From NCBI RefSeq assembly GCF_016775155.1, contig NZ_JAEUGD010000014.1, positions 1 through 64,000 of the forward strand: a stretch of 64,000 nt of DNA, written 5' to 3'. The translations under genes and the position numbers were made by a program. The notes beneath the pieces were generated by a model. The model did no database searches and was not told the DNA's origin. It saw only the letters and a program-made list of their open reading frames with translations. Below, in pieces: positions 45,030 through 54,679 of the stretch (position 1 is the stretch's first letter; every line of letters begins with the position of its first letter). This DNA is from Fulvivirga marina. Lineage in GTDB: Bacteria; Bacteroidota; Bacteroidia; Cytophagales; Cyclobacteriaceae.

Positions 45030-45773
45030 TGCGTATAATATTAATTTCCAGTGAACATTTCGATAGTCATTTATACATGCTACAGAATTGTCATGATTGT
45101 TAGGCTAATGATAGCTAACGTATGCTGATATTACATTCATTTTGGTCGTATGAATTAACCTGATGGTCATTTCATGTTGATGTTTAATTTCTGATAGACT
45201 TGGGGTTACTGTGTAAGTTTATAAAAAATAAAAACTAAAATTAAGTTATTTATAATCAAAGTATTAAATATTTGGAGTGGAGTGCAGGAAGATATTAATT
45301 CTACTTGATGATAATCGACTAAAGAGCAGGGATGACAAGAATGAAGAAAGTAGACATGATGATTTTAATTTATGGAGTAATAGCTATATAGAGAAACTCT
45401 TGGGATTCCTTGTATACGTAAGTTTTGGTGAGCATAAGGTTTAAAATTATTATACAATACTGTCATATTTGTTCGCATTGTACTACCAAGTTTATTTAGT
45501 AAAAACTTGCTTTTATTTAAATATTAATCAGAGTGTCAAATGTTATGACAGTATTGCCATGACAATCAGTTGGGTAATCATTTGGATTGCAGTATAAGAA
45601 TTGTCCGGATTCACTTGGAAAGGAGTGACTACAGCTTGGAATCACAAACTATTCCCTACTAAACCAACCCGAAATTTTGGACAATATATTACTCAATGCA
45701 ACAGACGTCACGGTCTGAACCTGGGTAACGAATAGACAACCCAACTATTTTCACCACTCTAAATGCTGTAAAA
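45030..45773. other. Intergenic region with a spaced inverted repeat
   Basis: No gene. CAATACTGTCATA (45455-45467) recurs as its exact reverse complement TATGACAGTATTG (45544-45556), a 13-bp inverted repeat with centres 89 bp apart, upstream of the plus-strand gene at 45774. It could be an operator pair. The rest is AT-rich and unremarkable. Confidence 0.5.
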
Positions 45774-46808
45774 ATGAAAGTTTTCAACGTGTTGTGGGTA
45801 CCCTTTTTTGTCTCATTGTTTACTGTTAATGCCAATGCGTACCTTAAAAGCACGGGTATCGATACTTTGGGTAGTCAGGAAATAAAAAAGGACACCGTTG
45901 TGAGCGATTTAATGGATAAGGTACAGCGCACTGCTCAAGACTCATTGAAAAGACATAGCCCTGACCTGTCCATTGATAGTACGAAGGTATTGGACACTGC
46001 CCATGGATTGCAAGATCGAGTGTCGCAAGCCTCGGACACTGCTGCTTTGATAGATGTCCGCGATAGTGTTATATCACGGCTACATTTGTATGAAGACCCA
46101 ATGTATCATATGCCTGCCAACATGGTATTGCCAAAGAATGATACCTATAAGGATTTGGAAAGGGAGCGATATAAGCAAAAAGTTACAGCAAATACTAAGG
46201 AGGAGTTAGTTCAAAATACTGGACAATTTGACAAAGCGCGTGAAGAAATAGTCGAATACAAGAATCTATATGATAGCCTTGTTTCAGCCTTGAAAATAAA
46301 AGGTTCTTCTAAAACTAATTCCTTGAAAGGGCAATCTTTATTCAGGCGCATAATTATTGGAGGTAACTTTACCATAGCGGGTAGCTTTTCTCTATATGGT
46401 CATAGCACTTTCAATATTAATTGTTCTCCTACTATTGGTTACAGGCTTAATAGGGTTTTTGAAATGGGGGCAAGAAGTATCTACCGGTCAAAGCTTCCGG
46501 CTGACCAGTGTGTTTCAAAGGCCCAGGAATTTGGAGAAGTTCGAGGTTACGGCGTATTCATGAGCCATACAGCATTTAAGGGAATTTTTGGTCATTTGGA
46601 GTTTGAAAGGATGAACACAACCGTTGAAAATCAGGCTAATCTGGAGTCGGGCTGGCATGAGGTTTTCTTTGTCGGTATAGGCAGAAACTGGGAAGCCACA
46701 AAGTGGCTTGAGCTGCAAACCATGCTTCTTTATAACGTTGCCTATGACAATGCAGACGGTCTATACAACAGCCCCGTTGTATTCAGGAGTGGCTTTAGAT
46801 TGAAATAG
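45774..46808 (+). CDS. Exported outer-membrane-like protein of unknown function
   Basis: A 344-residue protein with a signal peptide (VLWVPFFVSLFTVNANA). A helical, charged middle (about 25-185) is followed by a C-terminal region of alternating hydrophobic residues (IIIGGNFTIAGSFSLYGHS, TIGYRLNRVFEMGARSIY, GYGVFMSHTAFKGIFGHLEFERM, EVFFVGIGRNWEATKWLELQTMLLYNVAY). It ends FRSGFRLK, suggesting a small beta-barrel in the outer membrane. No named family was recognised. Its start follows a long non-coding leader. Confidence 0.75.
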   Translation: MKVFNVLWVPFFVSLFTVNANAYLKSTGIDTLGSQEIKKDTVVSDLMDKVQRTAQDSLKRHSPDLSIDSTKVLDTAHGLQDRVSQASDTAALIDVRDSVISRLHLYEDPMYHMPANMVLPKNDTYKDLERERYKQKVTANTKEELVQNTGQFDKAREEIVEYKNLYDSLVSALKIKGSSKTNSLKGQSLFRRIIIGGNFTIAGSFSLYGHSTFNINCSPTIGYRLNRVFEMGARSIYRSKLPADQCVSKAQEFGEVRGYGVFMSHTAFKGIFGHLEFERMNTTVENQANLESGWHEVFFVGIGRNWEATKWLELQTMLLYNVAYDNADGLYNSPVVFRSGFRLK

Positions 46809-47499
46809 ATAAGAGGAACATCGTCAGTGATTTCCTATCAGAAAAAGTGATCGTGCATACATTAAGGCAATCTTTTCTATCCACCTGCAGGAAAAAATGC
46901 ACAGGCCTACCTTATATTCAAGTCTTGTTATAGTGTGAAAGTTTAAAAAACAGGAAATTGTATTTATTATACTATGAAAAAAGTATTATAGTATAATAAA
47001 TGAATTATTTTGCAGGAAAACACAATAGTCTACTGCAATGGAGTATGTAAACATTGGGATAGGTCTATTCCGAATAGCCTGTGGTTTTCTGGTTAAAAAA
47101 TACCCGAGCCTAATTTCAGGATATAATACAATATCTCAGAAAAAGAAAGTGAATATTGACGGTTTATCAACTTGGATACGAAATGCAATTTAACTTTTTA
47201 GGTATTTATCCTGGTAAGTAATTATCTTATAACACTTTGGCTAATATTATAATGGTTATAACTATCATCGGAGGAACTCTTATAATTGCAATTTTCGCTC
47301 AACGTTGTGATATGTGATAAGAATAAAACTGAAAGATTAACTCAAGTCCTGGTCATTTCTTGATTAACTGTCAAAACAACTTAAATTAAGCGAAATAGAA
47401 GGACTTAATTGGAAGTTCGCGGATCAATAGCTATGGCTTCTGTTGACTTTTCAGTCTTGTAATGAATTCTTTTATAGAAATTTAAACAGCCTGTGTGAA
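46809..47499. other. Non-coding stretch with an AT-rich perfect hairpin
   Basis: A 14-bp perfect stem (ATTTATTATACTAT 46962-46975 / ATAGTATAATAAAT 46988-47001) with a 12-nt loop lies about 150 bp after the barrel-like gene. No U-tract follows, so it is an uncertain terminator. No gene was seen in the remainder. Confidence 0.5.
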
Positions 47500-48015
47500 A
47501 TGAAAAACCTTTTAACAATAGCCTTGATGACAGCTTTTTTGATGGGTTGTAATGGGGGCACAGAGAAAACAAACATTATGACAGATCAAAAAAAGCAAAC
47601 AGACAACTCAACTTCATCTACCGATACACTGGAACCAAGGGTGACAGGAATTGGTGGTATTTTCTTTTATTCTGATAACCCGAAGGAAACAAAAGAATGG
47701 TACACCAAAAATTTGGGGATTGAGATCAATGATTGGGGGTCGTCAAGTTTTGAATCTAGAAATATTAACGAACCTGATAAGATAAATTCGCTTCAATGGA
47801 AACCTTTTAAAAATGGAGATGAGTCTTTTTCCCCGTCCAAAAAGCACTTTATGATTAACTATCAGGTTCAAAATATTGAAGGACTTGTAAGCAACCTCAA
47901 AGAAAGTGGAGTAACCATACTAGATAGTATAACTGCTTATGATGGCATTGGGAAATTTGTACATATTATGGATGAAGAAGATAACAAGATTGAGCTATGG
48001 GAACCTGAAGATTAG
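47500..48015 (+). CDS. Lipoprotein with glyoxalase/VOC domain
   Basis: A 171-residue protein with lipobox LMGC (Cys about 16), a Ser/Thr-rich linker and one vicinal-oxygen-chelate half-domain. GIGGIFFYSDNPKETKEWYTKNLGIE (about 50-75) is the usual betaalphabeta start. The final VHIMDEEDNKIELWEPED carries the family's closing Glu in ELW. The VOC fold is normally cytoplasmic, so a lipid-anchored form is notable. ATG at 47500 is chosen over 47443, since only the shorter form begins with a signal peptide. Confidence 0.85.
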   Translation: MKNLLTIALMTAFLMGCNGGTEKTNIMTDQKKQTDNSTSSTDTLEPRVTGIGGIFFYSDNPKETKEWYTKNLGIEINDWGSSSFESRNINEPDKINSLQWKPFKNGDESFSPSKKHFMINYQVQNIEGLVSNLKESGVTILDSITAYDGIGKFVHIMDEEDNKIELWEPED

Positions 48016-48080
48016 TGGAATAAATGAAATGAATGATAAGTAGGATGGTCTCTATGTATAGGAAATAACCCTAATCCACA

Positions 48081-48131
48081 GACACAAAAGCCTTTTATAC
48101 TGTGTATATAAAAGGAAAAGGTTTTTGTGTC
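48081..48131. terminator. Bidirectional terminator between convergent genes
   Basis: GACACAAAA pairs with TTTTTGTGTC, and an inner CCTTTTATA with TATAAAAGG. It lies between the VOC lipoprotein (+) and the FecR-like gene (-). Confidence 0.7.
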
Positions 48132-48151
48132 AAATTGGCTCTAATCTGAAA

Positions 48152-48859
48152 TTAATTTTTGCCTTTTTTATCTTTACTGCCTTTGCCCTTACTGTCTTTT
48201 AACGCAGGTTTACCGCTGCCTTTTTTATTTTTCAGTTTATTGGCTTTAGGTGCAGAGTTTCCCTTGTTTTTAGGCTTTATGCTTTTCTGGTTACCTTTGT
48301 TTCTCTTAATATTATTTTTATAAAATGCTTTATTGCTGTGCTTTTGGCTTCTTTTTAGAACACGACCTGTCTTTTTGAAGTCTTTCGACATCACCGAAAT
48401 CCAGCTTTTGTGAGCCCTTTTTGCATGCCCCAGATGTAGGCCATTATCATGGCGCCCATAAACCAGCTGTCTGCCACTGATAACATTATTGGTGCGATCC
48501 CCTATACGAATGCTGACCTTACCAATTTCAACCTCCAGAAGAATGTTTTTCGGATTAATAATTAAGTTAAATTCCGTTCCAAGAACGGTGACTTCTTCAC
48601 CCTGTGGAGAAACTACCTTAAAGGGGGTTTCACCATCATTTACGCTAAAAAAGGCTTCTCCTTCTAACTGGACTGTCCTGGGATTGAAGTCTTCATTATA
48701 TGTGAGTTTAGAGTTTTTATTTAGATATATAACTGAACTATCAGGGAGCTCTACCTGCTCAAAATTATCCGCTGTAGCGATTTCAATTTTACTATTGCAA
48801 CCAATGAGTACAGAAACTAATAGGCTTGCAAAACAACTACTTAAAAATTGAACTTTCAT
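48152..48859 (-). CDS. FecR-domain lipoprotein with lysine-rich tail
   Basis: A 235-residue protein with lipobox VLIGC (Cys about 21). A FecR-type beta domain follows (about 35-130): LPDSSVIYLNKNSKLTYNEDF, VQLEGEAFFSV, PFKVVSPQGEEVTVLGTEFNL, VEIGKVSI. Ordinary FecR proteins carry a cytoplasmic anti-sigma segment and one membrane helix; both are absent. Instead the last 90 residues are extremely rich in Lys, Asn, Gly and Ser (KNKKGSGKPALKDSKGKGSKD). The tail could bind an anionic surface or nucleic acid. No sigma-factor or TonB receptor gene is adjacent. Confidence 0.85.
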   Translation of the reverse strand: MKVQFLSSCFASLLVSVLIGCNSKIEIATADNFEQVELPDSSVIYLNKNSKLTYNEDFNPRTVQLEGEAFFSVNDGETPFKVVSPQGEEVTVLGTEFNLIINPKNILLEVEIGKVSIRIGDRTNNVISGRQLVYGRHDNGLHLGHAKRAHKSWISVMSKDFKKTGRVLKRSQKHSNKAFYKNNIKRNKGNQKSIKPKNKGNSAPKANKLKNKKGSGKPALKDSKGKGSKDKKGKN

Positions 48860-48955
48860 AATGATATGGATTAGGGGTCTTGATAATCAATTTAGTGAAT
48901 TTATAGTCAAAATCCGATATCATGTGGATGATAAGTCGGGTGCAAAAATGTGTTA

Positions 48956-49417
48956 TCATTCAAAATAAACATCAAATTCTCCGAGTGCGGTCTGGATGCT
49001 ACTAAAAACTTTTTCTTTGTTTTCAGCGGATTCGCTTGCGCCTAATTCCAGTACCAATTCTTTATAGGGTAACAGCCATTTGTGAAGTTCTTCATGAGAC
49101 TTACCTTTCATTGTGCAACTGGAAATGACCAGATTGACGTTTGTGTTAAGTTGACTAGCCAATGCTGCATAGTCTTTGTCTTCGGTATTCTTAAACTCCT
49201 TTACATCATTTTGCATAGCCCGAATGTGCACCGTCATATCTTCATTGGCTTTCCATTTTTTACCATTATCCAGCAGTGGCTTTTCAACTTCTGCGGTATA
49301 ATTTTGCGATGAATGCTCTTGATGTTCCAAACCATTATCATGGGATTGATGTCCATTGCATGCCCATAGAAAAATGCACATAGTGCCTGCTAATATTGTT
49401 CTTACTTGTAATCTCAT
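48956..49417 (-). CDS. Small lipoprotein, His-rich N-terminus, downstream of a TetR gene
   Basis: A 153-residue protein: lipobox FLWAC (Cys about 20), a His-rich stretch (NGHQSHDNGLEHQEHSSQ), then a helical domain with DNGKKWKANEDMTVHIRAMQ and ISSCTMKGKSHEELHKWLLPYKELV (about 95-120). Relatives are found near metal-efflux genes in Bacteroidota (recalled, not checked), and the His, Cys and Met residues fit metal binding (inference). It lies three bases after the TetR-family gene on the same strand, so the two form an operon. Confidence 0.8.
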   Translation of the reverse strand: MRLQVRTILAGTMCIFLWACNGHQSHDNGLEHQEHSSQNYTAEVEKPLLDNGKKWKANEDMTVHIRAMQNDVKEFKNTEDKDYAALASQLNTNVNLVISSCTMKGKSHEELHKWLLPYKELVLELGASESAENKEKVFSSIQTALGEFDVYFE

Positions 49418-49420
49418 TAT

Positions 49421-50005
49421 TTAATTGGGTTGTTTAATCAATTGTAGTAATACCTTGAGTAGCTGATTGCCAGTAATCAGAATATCTGTTTTAAAATCAG
49501 CAGTTCTCCATTTAAACATCAGTAGTCTGACGCTGCCCATAACAATGTGAATGAGGTCAGTACTGCTGATATCGCTTTTAAAAATGCCTGCTTTTTGCCC
49601 CCCTTCAATAATAGGAGTTAAGTGCTTCACCTTGACTTGCATGATATTATGGATGGCTCTGGTAATGGTATCACTTCCTTTCATGAGACCATCAGAGAAC
49701 ACCGCCACTGCAAAATGAGGGTGTTCCTTGAAAAACATGAACTGCTTTTGAAATAAATGGGTGAATTTCTCGTCGGCAGCGTCTGCGCTGGTGACTTCAG
49801 AATATTTTTGATCCATGGTGTCAGCTAAGTGATTGAGCATAGCAACGATGATTTTCTCCTTGCTTTCGAAATGCCGGTAAATGGCACTTTCACGAAAGCC
49901 CATCTCATTGGCTAAATTCTTTATTGTTAAACCACTTACTCCGGCAGAGGTCAGGATTTTGCCGGCCGCATCTATAATTTCCAATTGCCTGTTCGATAAT
50001 GTCAT
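49421..50005 (-). CDS. TetR-family transcriptional regulator
   Basis: A 194-residue repressor beginning MTLSNRQLEIIDAAGKIL. The TetR_N HTH reads GVSGLTIKNLANEMGFRESAIYRHFESKEKII (about 21-52). The C-terminal ligand domain is helical. A longer GTG start at 50026 would fall inside the palindrome GTGAATATTCAC (50015-50026), which is a likely operator, so ATG at 50005 is preferred. It probably represses itself and the small lipoprotein gene behind it. Confidence 0.92.
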   Translation of the reverse strand: MTLSNRQLEIIDAAGKILTSAGVSGLTIKNLANEMGFRESAIYRHFESKEKIIVAMLNHLADTMDQKYSEVTSADAADEKFTHLFQKQFMFFKEHPHFAVAVFSDGLMKGSDTITRAIHNIMQVKVKHLTPIIEGGQKAGIFKSDISSTDLIHIVMGSVRLLMFKWRTADFKTDILITGNQLLKVLLQLIKQPN

Positions 50006-50014
50006 TGTTAGTTT

Positions 50015-50026
50015 GTGAATATTCAC
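50015..50026. promoter_or_regulatory. Palindrome upstream of the TetR gene
   Basis: GTGAATATTCAC is a perfect 12-bp palindrome, extended by CTCACT, ten bases before the chosen ATG. It is a likely autoregulatory operator. Confidence 0.5.
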
Positions 50027-50248
50027 TCACTAAGTTATGCTGATTTTATTAGACTCAAAAAAACAGCGTAATTTATTTTGGGTATTGACCCGATGAAACT
50101 ATTGTATGATAGATCTGAGCAAACTAATCATGATTAATTTCTTGCGTAGACCAATTCGGGATCTTTCACAAAGTACGTTAGTAATGATGTAGGTTCTATT
50201 TTGTTTGGAGTGGTTTGTTCAAATTAAATTCGGTTGCTTGTTCCTAAG

Positions 50249-50593
50249 TTACTGATAGTTTCCCTGAAGGTTTGTTTTACTCCACTGCATTATCCCTTTC
50301 AGGAGTTCTGAAAGTGTTTTCCCTTTATCGGTCAGGCTGTATTCAACTTTGGGAGGAATAACAGGATAGGATATTCGCTTGATGATATTTTCGAGTTCCA
50401 AATCTTTTAGCTGCTGGGAAAGCATCTTTTGCGTGATACCGTTAATGGCTTTATCCAGCTCGTTAAATCGCATTGTCCCATTGTTTAACAGCAACCACAC
50501 AATTACTGGTTTCCACTTGCCACCGATTTTATCCATGAATATCGTGATCGGACATTCATCGGCGTTATCATATTTTTTTTCATCTTTTTTCAT
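50249..50593 (-). CDS. HxlR-family transcriptional regulator
   Basis: A 114-residue winged-helix regulator: CPITIFMDKIGGKWKPVIVWLL (the HxlR Cys at residue 14 and the following helix), MRFNELDKAINGITQKMLSQQLKDLE (recognition helix), then a wing in PPKVEYSLTDKGKTL. The conserved N-terminal Cys often senses electrophiles or oxidants. It is divergent from a short-chain dehydrogenase gene, the usual arrangement, and probably controls it through the palindrome at 50640-50655. Confidence 0.93.
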   Translation of the reverse strand: MKKDEKKYDNADECPITIFMDKIGGKWKPVIVWLLLNNGTMRFNELDKAINGITQKMLSQQLKDLELENIIKRISYPVIPPKVEYSLTDKGKTLSELLKGIMQWSKTNLQGNYQ

Positions 50594-50639
50594 ACCACAA
50601 TTGCCTGGTTTACAATATTTCTGTCTGTGAGGTAAGTAC

Positions 50640-50655
50640 CTTACTTTATAGTAAG
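50640..50655. promoter_or_regulatory. Operator-like palindrome between hxlR-type and dehydrogenase genes
   Basis: CTTACT-TTAT-AGTAAG is a perfect 6-bp inverted repeat. Related half-sites GTAAG (50632-50636) and AAGTAAG (50667-50673) lie on either side. HxlR regulators bind GTA/TAC-containing repeats between divergent genes. Confidence 0.55.
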
Positions 50656-50706
50656 TTCTTGCGGCAAAGTAAGTTACTATTTTGTTTTGCTGAAAAATTT
50701 AAAGAG

Positions 50707-51444
50707 ATGAATATGAAAACAATTTTGATTACCGGCGGAACAACGGGTATTGGATTTGCCTGTGCTGAATATCTTTCAGCAAACGGATATAAGGTAATTA
50801 TTACCGGTAGGTCTGATAAGAACATGCAGCTTGCTTTGGACCAATTAGGTGACCGGGCAACGGGGTTTTTATCTGATACCTCCAACCTGAACGATATTGA
50901 TAACCTGGTAGAAGTAGTAAAAGATAAGTTTGGGAAAATTGACGGTTTATTTGTTAATGCAGGAATTTTTAAAGCAGAGAGTTTTGAAAATACTACTGAG
51001 GAACTGTTTGATGAGACCATGAATATTAATTTAAAAGGGGCCTTTTTTACAGTTCAAAAATTTATTCCGATCATGAATAACCCTTCGAGCATAGTTTTGA
51101 TGTCTTCAATAGTTGTTTTCAAAGCTTTCGCGCAGGCAAGCGCTTATACAGCCAGCAAAGCAGCTTTGGAGAGCTTGGCCGGAGTTCTTAATGTTGAGTT
51201 GGCACAAAAGGGTATCCGTGTAAACATTCTTGCTCCAGGCGTTACGGAAAGTCCGATTCAGCAAAAATCCGGGATGAGCGATGAAGCAATCAAAGACTTA
51301 TTGGAGCATTTTTCAAATACTTCACCCATTGGAAGAATTTTAAACCCTAAAGATATGGCTCCCGTTTTAGAGTTTTTAGTGTCTGAAAAATCTTTGGTCT
51401 TACGCAATGAAAAGATTATTGTGGATGGTGGTACCACAATGTAA
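50707..51444 (+). CDS. Short-chain dehydrogenase/reductase
   Basis: A 245-residue Rossmann-fold enzyme. The cofactor motif is TGGTTGIG (about 9-16), followed by LFVNAGIF. The catalytic Ser lies in VLMSSI (about 137) and Tyr-x-x-x-Lys in AYTASKAAL (about 150-158). It is of the classical SDR type and probably NADPH-dependent, since RSDK follows the second strand. ATG at 50707 is preferred over an upstream frame. It is divergent from the HxlR regulator, as is common for oxidoreductases induced by electrophiles. Confidence 0.93.
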   Translation: MNMKTILITGGTTGIGFACAEYLSANGYKVIITGRSDKNMQLALDQLGDRATGFLSDTSNLNDIDNLVEVVKDKFGKIDGLFVNAGIFKAESFENTTEELFDETMNINLKGAFFTVQKFIPIMNNPSSIVLMSSIVVFKAFAQASAYTASKAALESLAGVLNVELAQKGIRVNILAPGVTESPIQQKSGMSDEAIKDLLEHFSNTSPIGRILNPKDMAPVLEFLVSEKSLVLRNEKIIVDGGTTM

Positions 51445-51680
51445 TTTGATAGTTGATTTCCAATTGCAGGTAAAAAATCAATATTTTTAGAGCAGATTAC
51501 CTTCTTCTGGAAAAAAGTAAAGGTGAAACAATAGTTTGCAGTCGACTTTATTACCATTGATCTATAAAGGCGTCCATTTTGATTTTTGAAACTTTACAAT
51601 TAGCATTTACAACTATTGATGCCGTTAGGTCCTTGCTTAGCTCCTCCGACTTGTAGTCATCAGGATAATTAACTGCCATC

Positions 51681-52064
51681 CTAAGTTGAGTATCTATCGG
51701 CAACAGTCTTTACTCTCAAGTTGTACAGTATGGGTTCTATATAAATTGCAAGTAAGAACCAGTCGGTTGTTTGTAATTTTTGACTTTCAAATAATATGAC
51801 AAGAACATAAATTGAAGGAAGACACCAAAATATAATTGGTATATAAAATGCAATAAACTTGTTGTTTGACTTTATGAAGGTGAAATTCAAAGCGTTGGTG
51901 ATTCCGTTTAAAGCGCTGAACATCAGTGACCCAACAAACGAAATTAAAATGAGTTGATTTGCTGAGCGTTTATCAATATTGTTAATAAATCCGATAACGT
52001 TTATCAGGATAAAGCACAACAAGAAGCTAAGTACCAATTGAACCAGATAGTGTTTCCTTATCAC
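51681..52064 (-). CDS. Membrane protein of unknown function
   Basis: A 127-residue protein with four likely membrane helices (YLVQLVLSFLLCFILINVIGF; QLILISFVGSLMFSALNGI; FIAFYIPIIFWCLPSIYVLVILF; TDWFLLAIYIEPILYNL). No named domain was recognised. It stands alone after the dehydrogenase gene, on the opposite strand. Confidence 0.65.
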   Translation of the reverse strand: MIRKHYLVQLVLSFLLCFILINVIGFINNIDKRSANQLILISFVGSLMFSALNGITNALNFTFIKSNNKFIAFYIPIIFWCLPSIYVLVILFESQKLQTTDWFLLAIYIEPILYNLRVKTVADRYST

Positions 52065-52587
52065 GTATTTATTATAGCCTGATGGTTTAAGTGTTATCTA
52101 TTCCTAATTCACTTTAATAGGAGTTTACCAAACGGCCTTATTGCAAGCCTTTCTGCTAGGAACATTTAAAATTAAAGATTTCTAATTATTATCAAAATAA
52201 CGCTCCAGCAACCAAATATTTTGTGGATGCTGTGGGTTTATCTTGATGGACTGCCCTGTTCGTAGTGAATTATCGCTACTATAAATATTTCATTCTCCTA
52301 AAAGATGTTCTGATACCAAGGTAAATAAGATGTGAAATTAGCGGATAACTATCAGTCAAATTACTAAAATGTTTTGATGTTTTTAAGTGCTACCATAGTA
52401 TCATTAGAATAATTTTAGTTGCTTTGTACTCCTTTTAACTGGGTAAAATTCTATTAGAGGAAGATGCCGCGTAGTAGTAGGGTGGCGTATGATCACTTGG
52501 CGCAATGATTGGATTAAGTTCACAGGCTCCAAATGAACTTAATGGGCTTAGGCTTGTTTAATAATAGTTACATTTTTAGTTTTCAGA
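52065..52587. other. Non-coding stretch
   Basis: AT-rich, no convincing frame, hairpin or remnant was seen. Confidence 0.5.
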
Positions 52588-52833
52588 ATGCTTAAAACTG
52601 CCTTGTTAAGAGTAGTATTTATTTTGTTCATGGGTTTGGCTGCTGTTGTTTTTGCTTGCTTAACCAAGAGTAACCTTTTTGCAAAACGTACTTTTTACAG
52701 GCTACTACAGGGTGAACTTTTGCAGTACGCGGAGTACAAGTTATGCAACCCCATGGCTTTCAGCTATCTGCGGTTGAACATTTGGGATTTTCATTATCAA
52801 TGCTTATTTAGTAAACCAATAGTCTCAAAATAA
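52588..52833 (+). CDS. Doubtful small protein before the GAF/PAS gene
   Basis: An 81-residue frame with a hydrophobic start (TALLRVVFILFMGLAAVVFACL) and an aromatic-rich rest. It ends one base before the ATG of the following gene. No relatives were recognised. The tight spacing supports it; the composition does not. It could be a leader or non-coding. Confidence 0.25.
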   Translation: MLKTALLRVVFILFMGLAAVVFACLTKSNLFAKRTFYRLLQGELLQYAEYKLCNPMAFSYLRLNIWDFHYQCLFSKPIVSK

Positions 52834-52834
52834 T

Positions 52835-54679
52835 ATGTCCGAGAAGTCTATAGCAAACTTTAAAATATCTACTGTAAGTGAAATTATCAGCCAGGCAAGT
52901 AGAAATGCAGTGAAGGAAATACTCCGGCTTTCAGATGAAAAGATGAATTATGTATTGGCAGGTTACTTCCTTTTTGGCCTCTTTTTGGCTTTTTTTCATG
53001 ACAGTTATTTTATTGCTATAGGTGTAGGTGGTATATCCATTGCTATTTACCAGCTTGTGAAGTGGCTGTTGCCTGACAAAACGATTCATCACTATGTGCT
53101 GAGTGTACTCTTTGCAATATTTCCTGCTCTTTATATTTACCAAATGCATGGCTTGTCCGCAATGCATTTTACATTTTTTATAGGAGCGGTACTGTTGATA
53201 ACGTATCGGTCGTGGAAAATGATGTTGACGCTCGCCATCGTTACAATTGTGCACCATACAATATTAGCTTTGCTGCAGTATAGAGGCATGGAGGAGGTCT
53301 ATTTTACGCAGTTGAATTATATGAACCTGCAAACATACCTGTTTCATGCAGGTCTGGCGGTTGTCATTTTTGGCGTATGTGGTTATTGGGCTGTAGTGTT
53401 AGATAAGGCAGCAAAGTCCAAAGCAACCCAAACGGCATTGTTGGAAATGCAGAAGGAAATTGTAAAACATAATATGGATTTTGCCGAAACTATAAGCTCA
53501 GGTAATCTGGAGGCAGAGCACAAGAATAGATTTAATGATGAAGATGAGCTTGGTCAGTCACTCCTGAAAATGCGTGATAGCCTGAGAGAGGGACGAAAGA
53601 GAGAGGATCACGACAAGTTTATAAATGTAGGCATAGCAGAAGTGACTGACATTATTCGCCAGTTTAATGAAGATACTGAGGTGCTGGCTTATGAGTTTGT
53701 AAGCAAAATGGTTAAGTACACCGGCTGCAATCAGGGGGCACTCTTTCTGCTGGAAGGCGAGGATGATGATGATGCCTACCTGGAATTGTCCTCTTGTTAT
53801 GCTTATGAAAGGCGGAAGTTTTTGCAAAAGAAAATATCAGTTGGGGAAGGCCTTGTAGGCCAGTGCTTTCTCGAAAAAGCTTCAATATACCTTACAGAGA
53901 TACCAAAAGACTACATCAATATTACTTCCGGGCTTGGTTTAGCCACGCCTAATGCGGTCTATCTTAGCCCTGTAAAAACAGAGGAACAAGTCGTAGGTGT
54001 ATTGGAACTGGCTTCTTTTCAATTATTGGATGAACATAAGAAAAGCTTTATTGAAAAAGCTTTGGAAAACCTCGCTTCAGCTATTGTGTCGAGTCGTACC
54101 ACCCAGCGCATTAAGATGCTTTTGGAGCAATCACAACAACAGACAGAAGAGATGAGGGCGCAAGAGGAAGAAATGCGTCAGAACATGGAAGAGCTGCAAT
54201 CTACGCAGGAGGCAATAGCGCGTCAGGCTGAAGAAACTGAAAAAATCAAACGCGACTTTGAAATACGAGATAGTGTATTTGAGCGAACAACTATTTTATC
54301 AGAAGCAGACATTCATGGTACGATTACATATGCTAATAATAAGCTTTGTGAGGTTGCAAAATATACCAGAGAAGAAATGATTGGTCAACCTCATAGCCTT
54401 TTCAGACATCCTGATATGCCTAAGGAGTTATTTAAATATTTTTGGGATACTTTAAAAAAGGGAGATGTGTTTAATGGTATTATTAAAAACAGAGCGAAAG
54501 ACGGTTCTGTATATTGGGTAGATGCTACTATTGTTCCTGTTAAAGACGAGAATGGAAAGACTGTAAAATACATTGGAGCCCGATATCATATTACCAATGA
54601 GGATTTTGCAATAGCAATGTACAATCAGCAGGCGGATCGGTTAAATTTGCCGAGGATGGAGCAATTGGTAAAATCATAA
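52835..54679 (+). CDS. Membrane GAF-PAS signalling protein without output domain
   Basis: A 614-residue protein: a membrane module of about six helices (about 40-185), a HAMP-like helical segment ending GQSLLKMRDSLREGRKRED, and a GAF domain (about 265-415: FINVGIAEVTDII ... GCNQGALFLLE ... ISVGEGLVGQCFLEKASIYL). A long coiled coil (QQQTEEMRAQEEEMRQNMEELQ) is followed by a PAS domain (about 480-595: ITYANNKLCEVAKYTREEMIGQPHS ... KDGSVYWVDATIVPV). No kinase, cyclase or methyl-accepting domain follows, so it must signal through a partner. The same order is seen in other Bacteroidota PAS proteins (recalled). Confidence 0.88.
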   Translation: MSEKSIANFKISTVSEIISQASRNAVKEILRLSDEKMNYVLAGYFLFGLFLAFFHDSYFIAIGVGGISIAIYQLVKWLLPDKTIHHYVLSVLFAIFPALYIYQMHGLSAMHFTFFIGAVLLITYRSWKMMLTLAIVTIVHHTILALLQYRGMEEVYFTQLNYMNLQTYLFHAGLAVVIFGVCGYWAVVLDKAAKSKATQTALLEMQKEIVKHNMDFAETISSGNLEAEHKNRFNDEDELGQSLLKMRDSLREGRKREDHDKFINVGIAEVTDIIRQFNEDTEVLAYEFVSKMVKYTGCNQGALFLLEGEDDDDAYLELSSCYAYERRKFLQKKISVGEGLVGQCFLEKASIYLTEIPKDYINITSGLGLATPNAVYLSPVKTEEQVVGVLELASFQLLDEHKKSFIEKALENLASAIVSSRTTQRIKMLLEQSQQQTEEMRAQEEEMRQNMEELQSTQEAIARQAEETEKIKRDFEIRDSVFERTTILSEADIHGTITYANNKLCEVAKYTREEMIGQPHSLFRHPDMPKELFKYFWDTLKKGDVFNGIIKNRAKDGSVYWVDATIVPVKDENGKTVKYIGARYHITNEDFAIAMYNQQADRLNLPRMEQLVKS

